A stretch of 32,307 bases of DNA from Stemphylium vesicarium (lineage: Eukaryota > Ascomycota > Dothideomycetes > Pleosporales > Pleosporaceae). Positions 1 to 10,862 of this stretch are shown here, one piece after another. The stretch covers positions 1 through 32,307 of the forward strand of contig QXCR01000239.1 of the NCBI GenBank assembly GCA_004380135.1, written 5' to 3'. The notes below the pieces were generated by a model that saw nothing but the letters and a program-made list of their open reading frames with translations, did not search any database and had not been told where the DNA came from. Position 1 is the first letter of the stretch, and each line of letters begins with the position of its first letter. The position numbers and the translations under genes are program-made.

Positions 1-414
1 CGGAGAAACTGTCTCGCGAGCGGATTGCCAGCTCTCCGTTTCTGCTGCCGGCGGGCTCGGAGAGACAGGTCTCTTTGCCCTTCGCTGCACGAGCACCTTG
101 ACATGGTCTCTCTGATGCGGCTTCGGCTTCGACTCCAGCTCTAGCTTCGGCTCCGGCTCCAGCTCCAGTTCCAGCTCCGGCTGCAAGGCTTGGTGCTGTG
201 CCTTGTGGTGCTCTGCCTCGAGCGACTCCGGTCTCCATTCCTCGGCCGGCTCAGGTCCCACCTTGGGCTTGGTGGTCTCAGCTCCATCATCTTGGCACGA
301 TTCCTCGCTGTTACTCGTCTCTCGCTTCTGTGCTGCGATCTTCACATTCTGCTTCTTGACGGCCAGTTGCCACTTAAGTGTTAAGATCTTATATAATATT
401 ATAGTATATTCTTA
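1..414 (-). CDS. 3' part of a low-complexity Glu/Pro/Lys-rich protein frame, runs off left edge
   Basis: The minus strand is open without a stop from about 414 down to base 1 (about 137 codons). There is no ATG inside, so this is a partial gene or an exon whose start lies in the mutated DNA to the right. As read, the protein is hydrophilic: a Lys/Gln-rich start, an acidic middle, then alternating Glu-Leu / Glu-Pro / Lys-Pro dipeptides encoded by the hexamer repeat at 118-183, then a basic Ser/Pro-rich tail. Base composition is normal and GC-rich up to about 378, then changes abruptly to RIP-type AT-rich DNA. The true gene or exon edge is therefore probably near 378, and the last dozen codons upstream may be chance. 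No domain is recognised. The plus-strand frames over the same bases look like shadows. Confidence 0.42.
118..183. repeat. imperfect hexamer repeat (GCTCCA/GCTTCG/GCTCCG type)
   Basis: About ten degenerate 6-bp units of the form GCTYCR lie in tandem. On the minus strand they encode alternating Glu-Leu, Glu-Pro and Lys-Pro pairs, so the repeat is in phase with the minus-strand open frame. Confidence 0.7.
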
Positions 415-770
415 GCTAAAGTTTTCTTAGAGGTTATAAATAATTAGGTTCTTTTTACTTAGTACTTATAAAAAGATACTAATTAAGTATAAGTAGCTTT
501 ATAGCTAATTAAAGAGCTAGTAATTATTATACTAGAGATGCGTATAAGTCTTATCTTTATAATATTAAAGAATAGCTATATATAGTATTTAGACGAATAG
601 GTAGCCTACTTAGTTATATTATAGAAAGCTATAGCGCGAAGAGTTAAGCTCTATATATAAGACGTAATAAAGGAAGTGCTACAAACTATAAGCTTATAGG
701 TTGCAAGTAGAGTAAGGGTAGAATTATGCCCGTTAATACTATACGACAACGCTTGCCTTAAGGGCTTTGA
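415..770. other. RIP-mutated AT-rich DNA, no assignable gene
   Basis: TA-rich DNA with stops in all frames. A plus-strand reading from about 540 to 760 can be made with only TAG/TAA stops but matches nothing I recognise. No LTR ends or tandem repeats are seen. Confidence 0.5.
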
Positions 771-1990
771 GCAGAGTCACCCCCAGTCACTGTCGCTGTG
801 CATGCTATCCCGAGTGGTTGCGCCTGATGCCGAGTGGTGTTATAGCATTCTAGGTGGCGTGTACTATTCTAGACAACGAACTATTCTAGTAGCTATCTAT
901 ATTTTTAGGCGGTTTATACTATCTTAGGCTATATACTTACGTTTAGAGACATTATATTTAGATCTACTATCGTTATTAGCGTTGTCGCTACAGGGCCTAC
1001 AAGAATAGTCCTCTATCTCTTAGCTATCCCTATATACTAGCAGTGCAGTTACATCTCTTTTAGATATTTACTACTATTAAATAGATTATCTTCTATAGCT
1101 ATCAACCTATAAACTAATTATATATTATATCTTACTACGCTTCTTACTAGAGTAATAGCTAGTCCTTAATTAAAGACCCTATAGAACGCCGTAGGGTATA
1201 GAACTATATTACTTAGCGCGAATATTATATATAATAGTCGCTCTACTCTACGCTTCTTTACTAATACCTACTTAGATAAGAAACTTAAGAAGAGACTTAA
1301 GGAAGCTAAAAGTATTATTACGTCTAAATTATAGTTAGGTAATAATATTTAACCCGCGAAGCTCTCTACTCTATCTAATCCGCCCTTTCCTAAAGACTAT
1401 ATTAAGACCGACAAGGCAGACCTTCGTCGCGGCCGAGGCGGCCGGCTGCAGGACAGCAGTGTTGTGCCGGCGCAATAATAGTGCAAAGGAGGACCTTTAG
1501 ATGCTCTGTTGCCAGCTACGCCCTCGTTGCTTTCGACATCTGGCGGGATCGCAGGAGGCATAGCGCAGAATACGGATCCTTATCTTCCACGCTTTAATCC
1601 TTTAACGTCCGTTGCGGCTAGCTTAACTATACTATTTACTATTAAATACCTTCTACTAAACCTACGCTACGCTAATAGTAGTAATAGTCTATTTAATAAA
1701 GGCTACTTAGCTATAAAAGGACCTTAAGTAGAGGCTTATTATTAGTAGCTATAGAAACTAAAGCTTATTAAGAAATATATAGTCTAAATAATATAATACT
1801 ATATAGCTAATAATTTAACTACCTTTCTATTATAGAAGCTTAGATTATTTAAGTAAGTAGCCTTATACCTATATTCGTCTAATCTATAATTTCTTCTAAT
1901 TAGAAGTACGCTATATAGGCGGCAGCCCTAAAGCCTAGACTGGCAGCTTGTTCGAGCTGGCCCACCTTTGGACGTGTAGTGGCCCTTTTG
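771..1990 (+). pseudogene. RIP-degraded unidentified protein, Pro/Ser/Thr-rich with a Lys-rich helix
   Basis: One plus-strand phase (codons starting at 771, 774 and so on) reads with TAG/TAA as nearly the only interruptions, which is what RIP makes from Gln and Trp codons. About 1270-1330 encodes a Lys-rich amphipathic stretch (KKLKKRLKEAK). About 1330-1480 is Pro/Ser/Lys/Asp-rich with an RRGRGGR basic motif. The same phase is free of stops at 1509-1727 and continues past it to a GC-rich patch at 1915-1990. Three unmutated islands (about 770-860, 1410-1590, 1915-2000) lie in this phase. I cannot name the family. A Gag-like or other element-encoded protein is possible, but no zinc knuckle is visible. 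Start and end are approximate. Confidence 0.38.
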
Positions 1991-2395
1991 TAAGTAGAGC
2001 ATGTGATGTTAGAGGCTATAGCCCTACGATCCCTAGTAGTTTAGTAGATATAAGTATAGATTTAACTACTCCCCTCTAAGTAGTAGAGTATAATTCTAAG
2101 TTGTTCCTGCGCATCGCTCTAAGTAATCCCTACTAGATCTAGGTAGCTTATAGCTTAGTCGCGTAGCTTTTATTAAGTAATATAGCGAAATAGCTATACT
2201 AACTAGGATATAATCTCTACCTTGAAACCCCTTCGCCGCTTAGGGGGAAGCTACCCTTTGCTACCCTATTCTACTAACTACCTATGGATAGATTAATGAC
2301 AATAGCGTCTAGAGTCCTTACACGGCGGGATAAGCCTATAGTAAGTTTAGCTAGAGGGTAAGTAATAATATAGCTAAGATCTAAACTAACGCTCT
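1991..2395. other. RIP-mutated DNA, no assignable gene
   Basis: Mixed AT-rich DNA with a short GC-rich patch near 2220-2275. No frame, LTR end or repeat could be supported. Confidence 0.45.
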
Positions 2396-3010
2396 ATGCA
2401 ACAATAGAACGTCGACGACTAGATTCGGCTGCTCGACGTCCACCTGGCAAACTTGATCGCTACCGCCCAGGCCTCGCGCATCCGCTTGAGCGTGCTCTCG
2501 TCCGGCTATGCAGCACTCTCGTCCAACTACGCAGCGCTCTCGTCCGACTACGTAGCGCTCTCATCCAACTACGCAGCACTTGAGTAGCTACATTAATTCT
2601 ATACAAATTATGTTGAAGAACTCTAGAAAGATAAGTAGAATACTATAGCACAGCTCCGCTAGTTAAGTTTATAAGAGTTCTAGTTATAGATAAAGCTCTA
2701 ATTTAAAAGAGTAATACTTAGAAGGTCTAGGTAGCGTAGGTAACATAGAAATTATAAGAGATAGAAGTCCTACTAGTATAGGTATTAAGAAAGTTAATAT
2801 AGACTTATAAGTTAGCTAAATTATTAGAAGTCTAGAAGTATACTATAAGAATTTAAGCTTATTTATATATTAGATATTAGGTATAGTAGTAATAGAGAGA
2901 AGGAGATATTATAACTTATCTACCTAAAATAATATTCTAGACTATATATTAATATGCTCCTTTTATCTATTATATATATAAATTAATTAACTAGCTACTT
3001 AAGCCACGTC
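2396..3010 (+). pseudogene. RIP-degraded coiled-coil protein with 7-residue repeats
   Basis: An ATG at 2396 opens a phase that reads to about 3010 with TAG/TAA as the only stops. The first 60 codons are mostly unmutated: a short Asp/Leu-rich start, then four copies of a 7-residue repeat (A-L-S-S-x-Y-A) from the 21-bp tandem repeat at 2492-2575. Then comes a Leu/Glu/Gln/Lys-rich stretch likely to form a coiled coil (about 2580-2700), and a basic Arg/Tyr/Ser-rich tail. The repeat is in phase with the ATG and the base composition of the 5' part is normal, which favours real coding. No catalytic domain is seen. It may be a retroelement structural protein or a host hypothetical protein. Confidence 0.42.
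2492..2575. repeat. 21-bp tandem repeat, four units
   Basis: Units start at 2492, 2513, 2534 and 2555 and follow the pattern GCRCTCTCRTCCRRCTAYGYA. Differences between units are almost all transitions. The period is seven codons, in phase with the frame starting at 2396. A partial fifth unit begins at 2576. Confidence 0.85.
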
Positions 3011-3511
3011 TAGTATCTATATAGCGCAGTCGAGCGTGCGCTATACCACTAGATAGTAGGGTTAAATATAGGATAGTAAACATAGCAACGATACTTACTA
3101 GTGGAGCTTTACGTAGGGTAGAACGCATTAGTATGTATAGCGGGCAGCTATAGAGTGGGCGAGTTATTACACGGTTAGTTATAAGTATAGCTTATAATTA
3201 CTAGCGTGTTGCGAGCTAAGATAGTAATAATATATATTTAATAGCTAATAAATAACGCGCTAAAAGACTCCCCTACTCTCTAGTCTATCTATAGAACTCT
3301 TACGATAAACTTAGAATATCCTATAATATTCTTATAATAATATATACTAAACGACCTTTATAGGCCTAAGTTCTAGTAATATACATAAGCGAGTGTATAA
3401 TAAAATAGAATTAGGCATATATAGTTAGCTGTGCATTCTCTATTCTCACGTCTTCTAGTTGCTGTTTTACGGTCCCTAAATTTCTTGCGTGTTTTTCAAT
3501 TACTAAGCGAC
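3011..3511. other. RIP-mutated DNA, no assignable gene
   Basis: A minus-strand phase across about 3080-3380 reads with few non-RIP stops but resembles no known family. From about 3430 the composition returns to normal, leading into the LTR-like segment. Confidence 0.4.
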
Positions 3512-3717
3512 TGTAACGGGCTGGGCCCTAGGTCACATGACTAGGCCACTGGCCTAGTCGCTGCCTTCCTTCTATCACTCCTTCCGCTGGCAGCAGGTGG
3601 AACGTGCGCCAACCAAACAAAAGCAGAATGGCCGCCCACTTCCTCTTCTTCTCTTTATCTCGACTGTAAATAGCATCTAGACTAGGTAGCTGGAATATAG
3701 TACCTATAGACCGTTCA
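3512..3717 (+). repeat. probable solo LTR (TGTAACGG ... CCGTTCA), largely unmutated
   Basis: About 206 bp begin TGTAACGG and end CCGTTCA, an imperfect terminal inverted repeat with TG...CA ends. The composition is GC-rich and stands out from the mutated flanks. The body holds a perfect hairpin (3539-3559) and a purine/pyrimidine-skewed segment. No second copy occurs in the window, so it is a solo LTR or one end of a deleted element. Orientation and 3' end are tentative. Confidence 0.45.
3539..3559. other. perfect hairpin inside the LTR-like segment
   Basis: Arms GACTAGGCC (3539-3547) and GGCCTAGTC (3551-3559) are perfect reverse complements around a 3-base loop. Confidence 0.75.
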
Positions 3718-3762
3718 TAGCGACTAACTAATTACGGGAATAGATTTAAAGCTTATTTAGAT

Positions 3763-4619
3763 TTATATATTAGCTCCTCTATTAATACTAATAACTTTTC
3801 TATTTACTTACTCCCTATCCTATAAGGTAAGAAAGGTAATAACGTAGGAGATATTAGAAGTCTCGCCTACGCGATACTATAGAGATAGTCTTAAGATATA
3901 GCTAATATAATCTTTTTTATTATTAGGTACGACTTTATCTTAGCTTATGTAGAATATATTAGTTCTAATACTACTAGAAGTAATATAATTAACTATAACT
4001 TTCTTTTCTTTAGTATTTACTACTATATAATATATAATTAACTTAATAGCTCTCTTAGAGGTAGCGTATACTATATATTTAGAAATGCCTTTTACCTATA
4101 TAGTAATAGAACTTATAAATATAATCTAGTTACTATTCTCTATTCTTTTATAGGCCTCCTATATAGTAAAGAATTAAGTATAAGTATTTATTATAAAGAT
4201 ATAGTTAAAATTATCTACTTTAATATTACTAAAATAGCTAGAAGAGTAAATACCTATATTAGAGTAGCATATATTAAGTCTACTAAACTAGGTAATAATA
4301 CTATCTATTAATATTTTAATCTCTTTAATATTATTAATATTTACCTAGAAGAGGGTAATATTAGACCTATTTCCTAAAGCCTTAATTCTCTTAATAACCT
4401 ACTTAGCGTCGCTAATACTATTAAGGTAATTAATAGCGACCTTAGCGCCTCGCTAGGTGAGCTCGAGAGCTATAGCTGCTCCTATACTACGGCCTAGATA
4501 GTTATTTAGTCTACCTTACTAAAATAAGAATACTAGGATAACTTACTTAAGCCTATAACGACTATAATCTTACCTTCTAGGCTAGAGCTTAGAACAATAG
4601 ATATAGTAAACGTAGTTAT
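3763..4619 (-). pseudogene. RIP-killed short-chain dehydrogenase/reductase (SDR)
   Basis: Read on the minus strand with one intron removed (4494-4546), this gives about 267 codons, the usual length for classical SDRs such as fungal naphthol reductase-type enzymes, which are NAD(P)H-dependent oxidoreductases of the cytosol. Landmarks in order: a short N-terminus followed by LEGKI; a glycine-rich cofactor motif, now GLSRSIG, spanning the splice junction; the CSN-G-like motif after the fourth strand (about codons 95-100); an ISSI segment with the catalytic Ser; Y-A-T-S-K, the catalytic Tyr-x3-Lys; and a C-terminal GRP-like end (GANI) before TAA at 3765-3763. Roughly 16 in-frame TAG/TAA stops and Gly-to-Ser/Arg changes fit RIP. 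The start is inferred at 4619, where ATA probably replaces ATG. The family is sure; the substrate is unknown. RIP here implies that a duplicate existed in the genome. Confidence 0.85.
4494..4546 (-). other. spliceosomal intron of the SDR pseudogene (53 nt)
   Basis: On the minus strand the intron begins GTAAGT (4546-4541) and ends CTAG (4497-4494), with a branch-like GACTAAAT upstream of the acceptor. Joining the flanks rebuilds the glycine-rich SDR cofactor motif in frame, which is strong support for both sites. Confidence 0.8.
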
Positions 4620-5577
4620 AATGGCTAAATTAGAGCGCTATAATAGTAGGTAAAATAGATAAGTATAAATCTTATTATATATCTACTAAAGCGGCTAAGG
4701 AAAGAATAGTTATATATTAATTAGAGATCTAGCCTATAGAGAACTATATTAGATAATAGATTATTAAAACTAGGTAAAGAAAATACTTACGTAATATAGC
4801 CTTAGCTTAGTAGTATTAGTTTAGATAATACAATCTTTCTAAGATTTAGATATTTCTCTTTTTAATACGTAGTAGTTAGTAGAAATTAAGTCGCCCTTCT
4901 AACTAGAGCGTATAGTAGACTACTTAGAATCGCATTAACCTACTTAGTACGGCAAGAGGCGAACTACTTAAGATAATTAAGACCTAAGTAAAGCCTACCC
5001 GTTAGATAGTGCTATATAATATAGTATAATATAGTATAGTATATAGCTTATTATAAGTAAAATTACTAAGCCCTTTCTATTATATCTAGTATAATAAGAA
5101 TTCTTATAATTTTACTAAGACCCTAAGCTAGCTTGCAATTATAATTATAGTATCTATAGTTAGCTTAGCACGCGCTCGTCTAAAAACACTCTAGCTAGGT
5201 ATTTACGTCTAAATAATCATAAGATAGTGTTATCTAGAGTAATATAATATTAAGTAGTATAATACCTATATAGGATACGCTATTTAATTTTTTATAATAG
5301 CCTTAGACGTATAGGGCTATAGCTATAGTACTTAAGAAGTAAGGAACGTGCGGTATATAGAATAGTATAGAACGATTAAGAAAGATATAGTATAGATATA
5401 ATATTAGTATACTAAGTTACTACTAAATTAATTTCTACTTACTACTAGATTAGCTCCTACCCCTTAAGCTTTAGTTATAACCGCTAGTCTAATACTATTC
5501 TACTAGTTTTTATCTATAGTATAGCGTAGGCGATAGAGCTATACCTTTAAAAGAGATAGCGAGAGATCTAAACCTAC
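4620..5577. other. RIP-mutated DNA upstream of the SDR gene, no assignable gene
   Basis: Very TA-rich, including a run of TATAG-like units at about 5010-5045. Several phases on both strands can be read through RIP stops, but none shows a recognisable domain, so no gene is called. It should contain the former SDR promoter. The right edge is the element A boundary. Confidence 0.5.
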
Positions 5578-5834
5578 TATCACGAGATGCTACGAGCACG
5601 TGTTTAAGAGCTTACTAGAAGCGTTAATTGTAGCTACGTACAATATCTAGTGTAATACAAGACGTTGCGTAAAGAAACAGAAGTAGAATGCAGAGGCGGT
5701 GAGGAAATATGTGTAAGGCCCGTGCGTATGGCGCTCGGGCTTGGCTAGCTAATTAGCAGAATCGAGGTGCTTATAGAGCACCTAGCGTTATAGAGCGTTT
5801 AGGTATTAAGAGAACTATAGTAGTTACTATAATA
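5578..5834 (-). repeat. left LTR of element A (257 bp)
   Basis: It starts TATCACG, a RIPped TGTCACG, and ends ATAATA, a RIPped GTGACA. It is collinear with the right LTR and differs at about 26 positions, all transitions. In element orientation this is the 3' LTR. Confidence 0.93.
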
Positions 5835-5846
5835 GTACCCCCCTCT
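5835..5846 (-). other. polypurine tract of element A
   Basis: On the minus strand the bases just before the LTR read AGAGGGGGGTAC, a purine run directly abutting the LTR as expected for the plus-strand primer. It fixes the element orientation as minus. Element B has a similar tract ending in GTAC. Confidence 0.75.
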
Positions 5847-8800
5847 TACTCTTAAGCTCCTACAAGTGTCTATTATAATAATAAAGGTTTAAGTATATTA
5901 GAGAATCTTTTATAGAAGGTAGCTATAGCCGCGTTATTCTTTAGGTTAAAGGCAGGTTTCTAAGTTAACTTATTATACTCTATCTATTTTACGTAGTACT
6001 TATATCTCTTTCTACGCTTATTAAAGTAGAGACCTTTAATATTCTTAATAAAGTATTCCTTTTTATTCTCTATAACGATAGGCTCGGGCGGTAGCGCGTA
6101 CTAGCCTAGTATATAGTCCTACTTTCTAGCGGTAGGATAGAGGAGAGATATATAGAATATAGGGTGTATCTTTATAGATTTAGGTAAGTTAAGGTAGTAC
6201 ACGTAAGAAGAGATCTTCTTAGCTACTTAGTATAGCCTTAAGTTCTTCTAATTAAGCTTCTTAGAGGCTTATTACGTTTAAATATTATACGTATCTAGCT
6301 ATACTTTATTACTAGTTTTATATATTAGTGCGGGTAGACGCCTATAGTTTATATATTCTTACTATAGGGCTTAAGCCTAAGTTATTTCTTTATAGATAAA
6401 CTTAGTAATATCGCGTATCTTATTTATTATTATATTTACCTCTCGCGCTTAGAGAGCTTAATAAGTAGGGCGTGTTTTATTCGTGGGCGGTTTAAAGCCT
6501 ATATAGGGGTTCTAACTATAGTAGGCTATTATTAGAGATACTCTAGTAGATTCTAAAATAGTATTATTCGCTTTAAATTAAGCGATAGGGAGCCACTAGA
6601 CCTAGTTATTTTACTAGTAGTTTGTGTACGCGCGTAGGACTTATTTTATCGCGGCGTTAGCGTTCTTAGTTTACCTATTAGTTTTAGGATAGTAGCTAGT
6701 TAAGAAGCGCGGGTTAATCTTTAGCTAGCTACATAATTTGTTATAAAAGGTAGAAACGAACTATCTACCTCTGTTGGAAATAATCGTGTTAGGAAGGCCA
6801 TGGTTGCACTAGACGTGGCGGAGAAACATACGCGCTACATTAGGAGCCTCTATCTTACTACATAGGATTAAGTAGTGGTATTTAGATAGGTAGTCTACTA
6901 CTACTATTACGTTCTTATATCCTTCTAATTTAGGTAGGTTAACTACAAAGTTAATAGAGATATCTATCTAGTATTATTTAGGTATAGGTAATAGTTTTAA
7001 TAGGCTATAATACTTCTCGCGAGAAGCCTTTAAATAATAGTAGGTGTAATAATAGGATACGTATTATTAGATAGTCTTAAATAGTTAGGGCTAGTAGTAT
7101 TCGCGTTAGATAAGTTTAAGAGTCTTCCCTTAGCTAGAGTGACCGCTAGAGGGAGCGTTATAGGCTACTTAGAGAATCTTAATCTTTAGTTTATTATTAT
7201 TAGGGATAATAAGCTTATTCTTATAGTATAGATAGCTATTATAGTTTTTATAGTTACTTAAGGTAATAGTCTTTAACTATCGTACGCTATTATATAATAG
7301 CTATAGGGTTTCCTATATAAATAGGTTCTTAGGGTACCTATTAGGTGTAGGCTAGTATTCTTCTTTAATAATCTCCTAGATAGATCTATTAATCTCTACT
7401 AGTCTAATTATAGGAGGATTCTAGAATAGTTCTAGATAAAGTAGCGTCTACTTGCGAGCTTCTCGTGCTTCTTCTTGTGCGAGTTGGTCTTAAGAACGAC
7501 GAGTTAGAGCGTTAGGTTTCTTACTATGCTTGCTAGGTCAGTATGTAATCGTGAACTGAAATCAGGAGAGATATTCGGACTATCGAGCTTAATAGTAGCT
7601 AAGCTATTTTATAGTTGCGAAGTACTATAGGTTTTTATAGTCGCTAAGCACTATAATTAGAAAGGATACGCCCTCTAGTTTAGGTCTCTATTACTTAAAA
7701 TAATAAATAATAGCGAGTAGCTTCTTATTATAGATCTTATAGTTATTCTCTATAGGGTTTATTCTCTTTAAGTAGTAGGCTACTAGGCGAAGAGTACTAT
7801 TAGGCGCCATCTGTGAGAGTACTCCCGCGGTAACGTAGTCGGAAGCGTCTACTTCTACGATGATCGGGAGGTCGAGGTCGAAGTGTTATAGTATTAGCGT
7901 AGTAGTAAAGGCGTGCTTTAAAGTATTAAAAGCCTTTTAGTAATTATTATTAAGGAGGAACTTAGTATCCTTCTTAGTTAGGGCTATAAGTAGAGCGGCT
8001 AGGTAGGAGAAGCCATCTATAAACTATTAGTAGAAGTTTATAAAGTCTAGAAATACTCTAATATTCTTAACGTTATTTAGGTACTCCTAGTCTATAATAG
8101 CTTATACCTTCTTTAGGTCTATTCGTATTCTATCTACTCTAACTACGTAGCTAAGGTAAGTTACTTTAGTTTAGTAAAATTTATATTTATCTACGTCTAG
8201 CTAGAGTCTAGCTTCTTAAAGAGTATTTAGAATAGATTATATATGCTCCTTATACTTATAGAGATTCTTACTATAAATTAAGATATTATTAAGGTAGGTA
8301 GTATAGAAGACGTCTAAGAATAGGCGTAATATATCGTTTACGAAGTGTTAGAACGTGCTTAGTATATTAGCTAGTCTAAAGGGTATTACTAGGTATTCAA
8401 ATAGCCTATATTAAGTGCGGAAAGCTATTAGCTATTCGTCCTCTTTAGCGATTCTTAATTAGTTAAAAGTAGTAATAATATTAAGCTTTATATAGTACTT
8501 AGCCTTACTTAGTTAGCTTAAGGTCTCTTAGATTAATAAGATTAGATAATAGTTCTTAATAGTAATAGCGTTTAGAGTATAGTAATTAACGTAGAAGCGT
8601 AGCCCGCCGCTAGGTTTCTTAATAAAGATAATAGGCGAGGCAATAGAAGAGAAACTTACGTAGATAAATCCCTTTAATAGATAGTCTTTAAGGTACTTAC
8701 GTAATACCTTAAGTTTATTCTAAGATATACTATATAGTAGACTAAATCTATACTATTTTCTAAGTACTAGTTTAATCTTATAGTTATATAATTATTATAG

Positions 8801-9800
8801 GGGTAGCTTATTAGAATCCTCTTATAAGAAGACGTCTATTAGATTATAATATTTAGGAGGAACTTTCGTGAATAGATTAGTGTACTTCTTTTTAGCTAGT
8901 GCCTTGTCGATGTTGGTGATACTAACGGCACAGATTTCATAGCCTCTCTTGCGTGCTAGGCTCATGAATGGAGTAGCACCTATGTAGTAGATGTCAAGTT
9001 TCGGCTGTGACTTCAACGAGTCGGTTTGCTCGTCTATTAATAGGGTGCAGTTGGAGTCGGAGTCGGATGCGGGTTCAGATGTAGATTCGTTTAGCTAGCG
9101 CTTTATTTTAGGTAGCTAGTGGTCGTGCTATTGTCGTGGCACGTGCTTAAGTTTTAGAGTTTAAGTGTAAGTATTATTATTATTGCCCTACTAGCTATTA
9201 GGCGAAGGGACAATAACTTAGGTAGCTCTTAGGCAACGTTCTATACATCGCTAGGCGGTAAAGACTAACTTTTTATTAATATAGTCTAGATTTACCTAAT
9301 GCTTATTTATCTATAGCTAGCTAAATATTAGCTCGTGTTGGCTAGTATTCGTAACGTAGAGTTGTATAGACTTGTCGTGATTATCGTGTTGTAGTTTTAG
9401 AGTGATAGTATAAGATACTTCTCTACTATTAAGTATAGTTCTAGTAAATCTAGTTAGGTAGATAATATAGAGTAGTAGGTCTTAATAGAGATTTAGATTA
9501 CGCGCGAGATCTCTATAAATATATCTAATACTAGTAGCTCTAATATTAACTAAGATATTAAGATTACTCTTAATATTACCTTACTATATAGTATAAGGTA
9601 TTATAATATAGCGTTTCTAGATACTAATTTAAGATTTAGACTAAAGTTTAGTAGAGATTTAATATATATATAGTTCTAGGGAGCGACTTATCCTTAAGAT
9701 AAGACTTTTCCCTTTTAGGACTAGCTATAAGAGCGTTATTCTTAAGATTTAGAGAATTAGTAGGATCTTAAAGTATTAGATTCTATAGAGCGAGTATAGG
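5847..9800 (-). pseudogene. degraded pol polyprotein of element A
   Basis: Minus strand, order as in Ty3/gypsy (RT, RNase H, then integrase). A stop-free piece at 8822-9016 corresponds to the conserved lead-in to reverse transcriptase (ending DKALAKKKY...PPKYYNLIDVF). The RT active-site motif lies at 8285-8296 and reads YLNN followed by ILIYS, so both catalytic Asp are now Asn. The end of RNase H lies at about 7495-7570 (PSKHSKKPNALTRRS), a normally GC-rich patch. Integrase should occupy the left third, but its motifs were not resolved individually. The many TAG/TAA stops fit RIP of Trp and Gln codons. Confidence 0.82.
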
Positions 9801-10862
9801 TCTAGTTATTAGCGCTATATAATTAGATATATTAAGTAGGTAGAAGGACGCTGTAATTACTAGATATGTGGCCTTTCTAGTTATATTTAAAGTAGCGGCC
9901 TTCCTTAATTCTCTTCTAGCGTTTGGTAGAGTTGGCGGGAGCGTAGTTTATCACATCTATATCTATCGCGTTAGGGTGGGCTACTGGGAGACGGCGCGGG
10001 CGGTCTAGTAGGAAGCGGAGATTGTTGTCGTACGTGGAGATGAGATTAGCGTAGTCGTTAAGATTACTAGGTAATACCTCTTTAACTATCGCGCGTTACA
10101 GTTTGTGAGATAAGGAGTTATAGAGAGAAGTAATAAGGCTAATTTTATTAAGTCTAGTATTGGCGGCTAGTTGTTAGAATTTAGCGAAGTGGGAAGTAAA
10201 GCTACGCTTCTCTTAATAGAGTCTACTTAGTTAGCTTAACGCTATTAGTTCTTTATTAGGATCTCTATATGTAGCTTTAAGGAAGGTAATAAGTTAGTCT
10301 ATATTATAGATATCTCTATCTATAAGCGGGTTAATAAGAGCTATAGCGTTCTTCTCTAATTAAGAGTAGATATATAGTAGGCGGGATCTCTTATTTAGGT
10401 ATTAGTTAGCGTTACCCTCTAGCTTATACCTTAGCTTATAGATAAAGGTAGGAAGGTCTTTTTATTAGCTATTAAATAGAGGCGGGTTAGGTAGATAGTT
10501 AGTTTAGAGTAGGTCCTTAAGGCTCGTAGTTAGTAGCGTCGCAGGCTTTAAGCTACTTCTAGATAGCTCGTCGTAATGAACTTGCCTAGCTTTAGCATCG
10601 GTGCGGGTAAGAGCTGAGGTAGTAACTAGAGTAGACCTAGTCTTGATAGTCTCTATCTCTTGACGGAGCTCTAGTATCTGTTGCGCATGTTAATTCTTTT
10701 GCTTGGCTAGGTTGGCAAGGAGTGCTTTATTGCTAGCCTTTAATGCAGCCGAGTCCGCTCTTAGTAATGCAGAGTCTGCTTAAATTACGTTTAGCTAATA
10801 TAAGATTAGCTATAACGCGTTAGGCTATTTATGGGTGGTTATAGTAAATTAACGCAACGTAA
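9801..10862 (-). pseudogene. degraded gag of element A
   Basis: A CCHC zinc knuckle is readable on the minus strand at about 9857-9905: spacing and the G-H pair are preserved (KGHISS), but the cysteines read Tyr. GC-rich patches at about 9890-10060 and 10560-10750 are probably spared Gag coding. On the plus strand the sequence next to the right LTR is ACGTAA, giving TTACGT just after the 5' LTR in element sense, as also seen in element B. Confidence 0.7.

Noticed and set aside
190..415. Two plus-strand open frames of 64 and 70 codons
   Set aside because: They lie antisense to the longer minus-strand frame, have Leu/Ser-rich shadow composition and lack a consistent start.
4621..4800. Possible divergent gene starting ATG at 4621 on the plus strand, with GTAAAG intron-like signals
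   Set aside because: It can be read with RIP stops, but so can other phases there, and no family motif appears.
3763..5577. Secondary-metabolite cluster around the SDR gene
   Set aside because: Only the SDR is recognisable; no synthase, oxygenase or transporter remnant could be supported.
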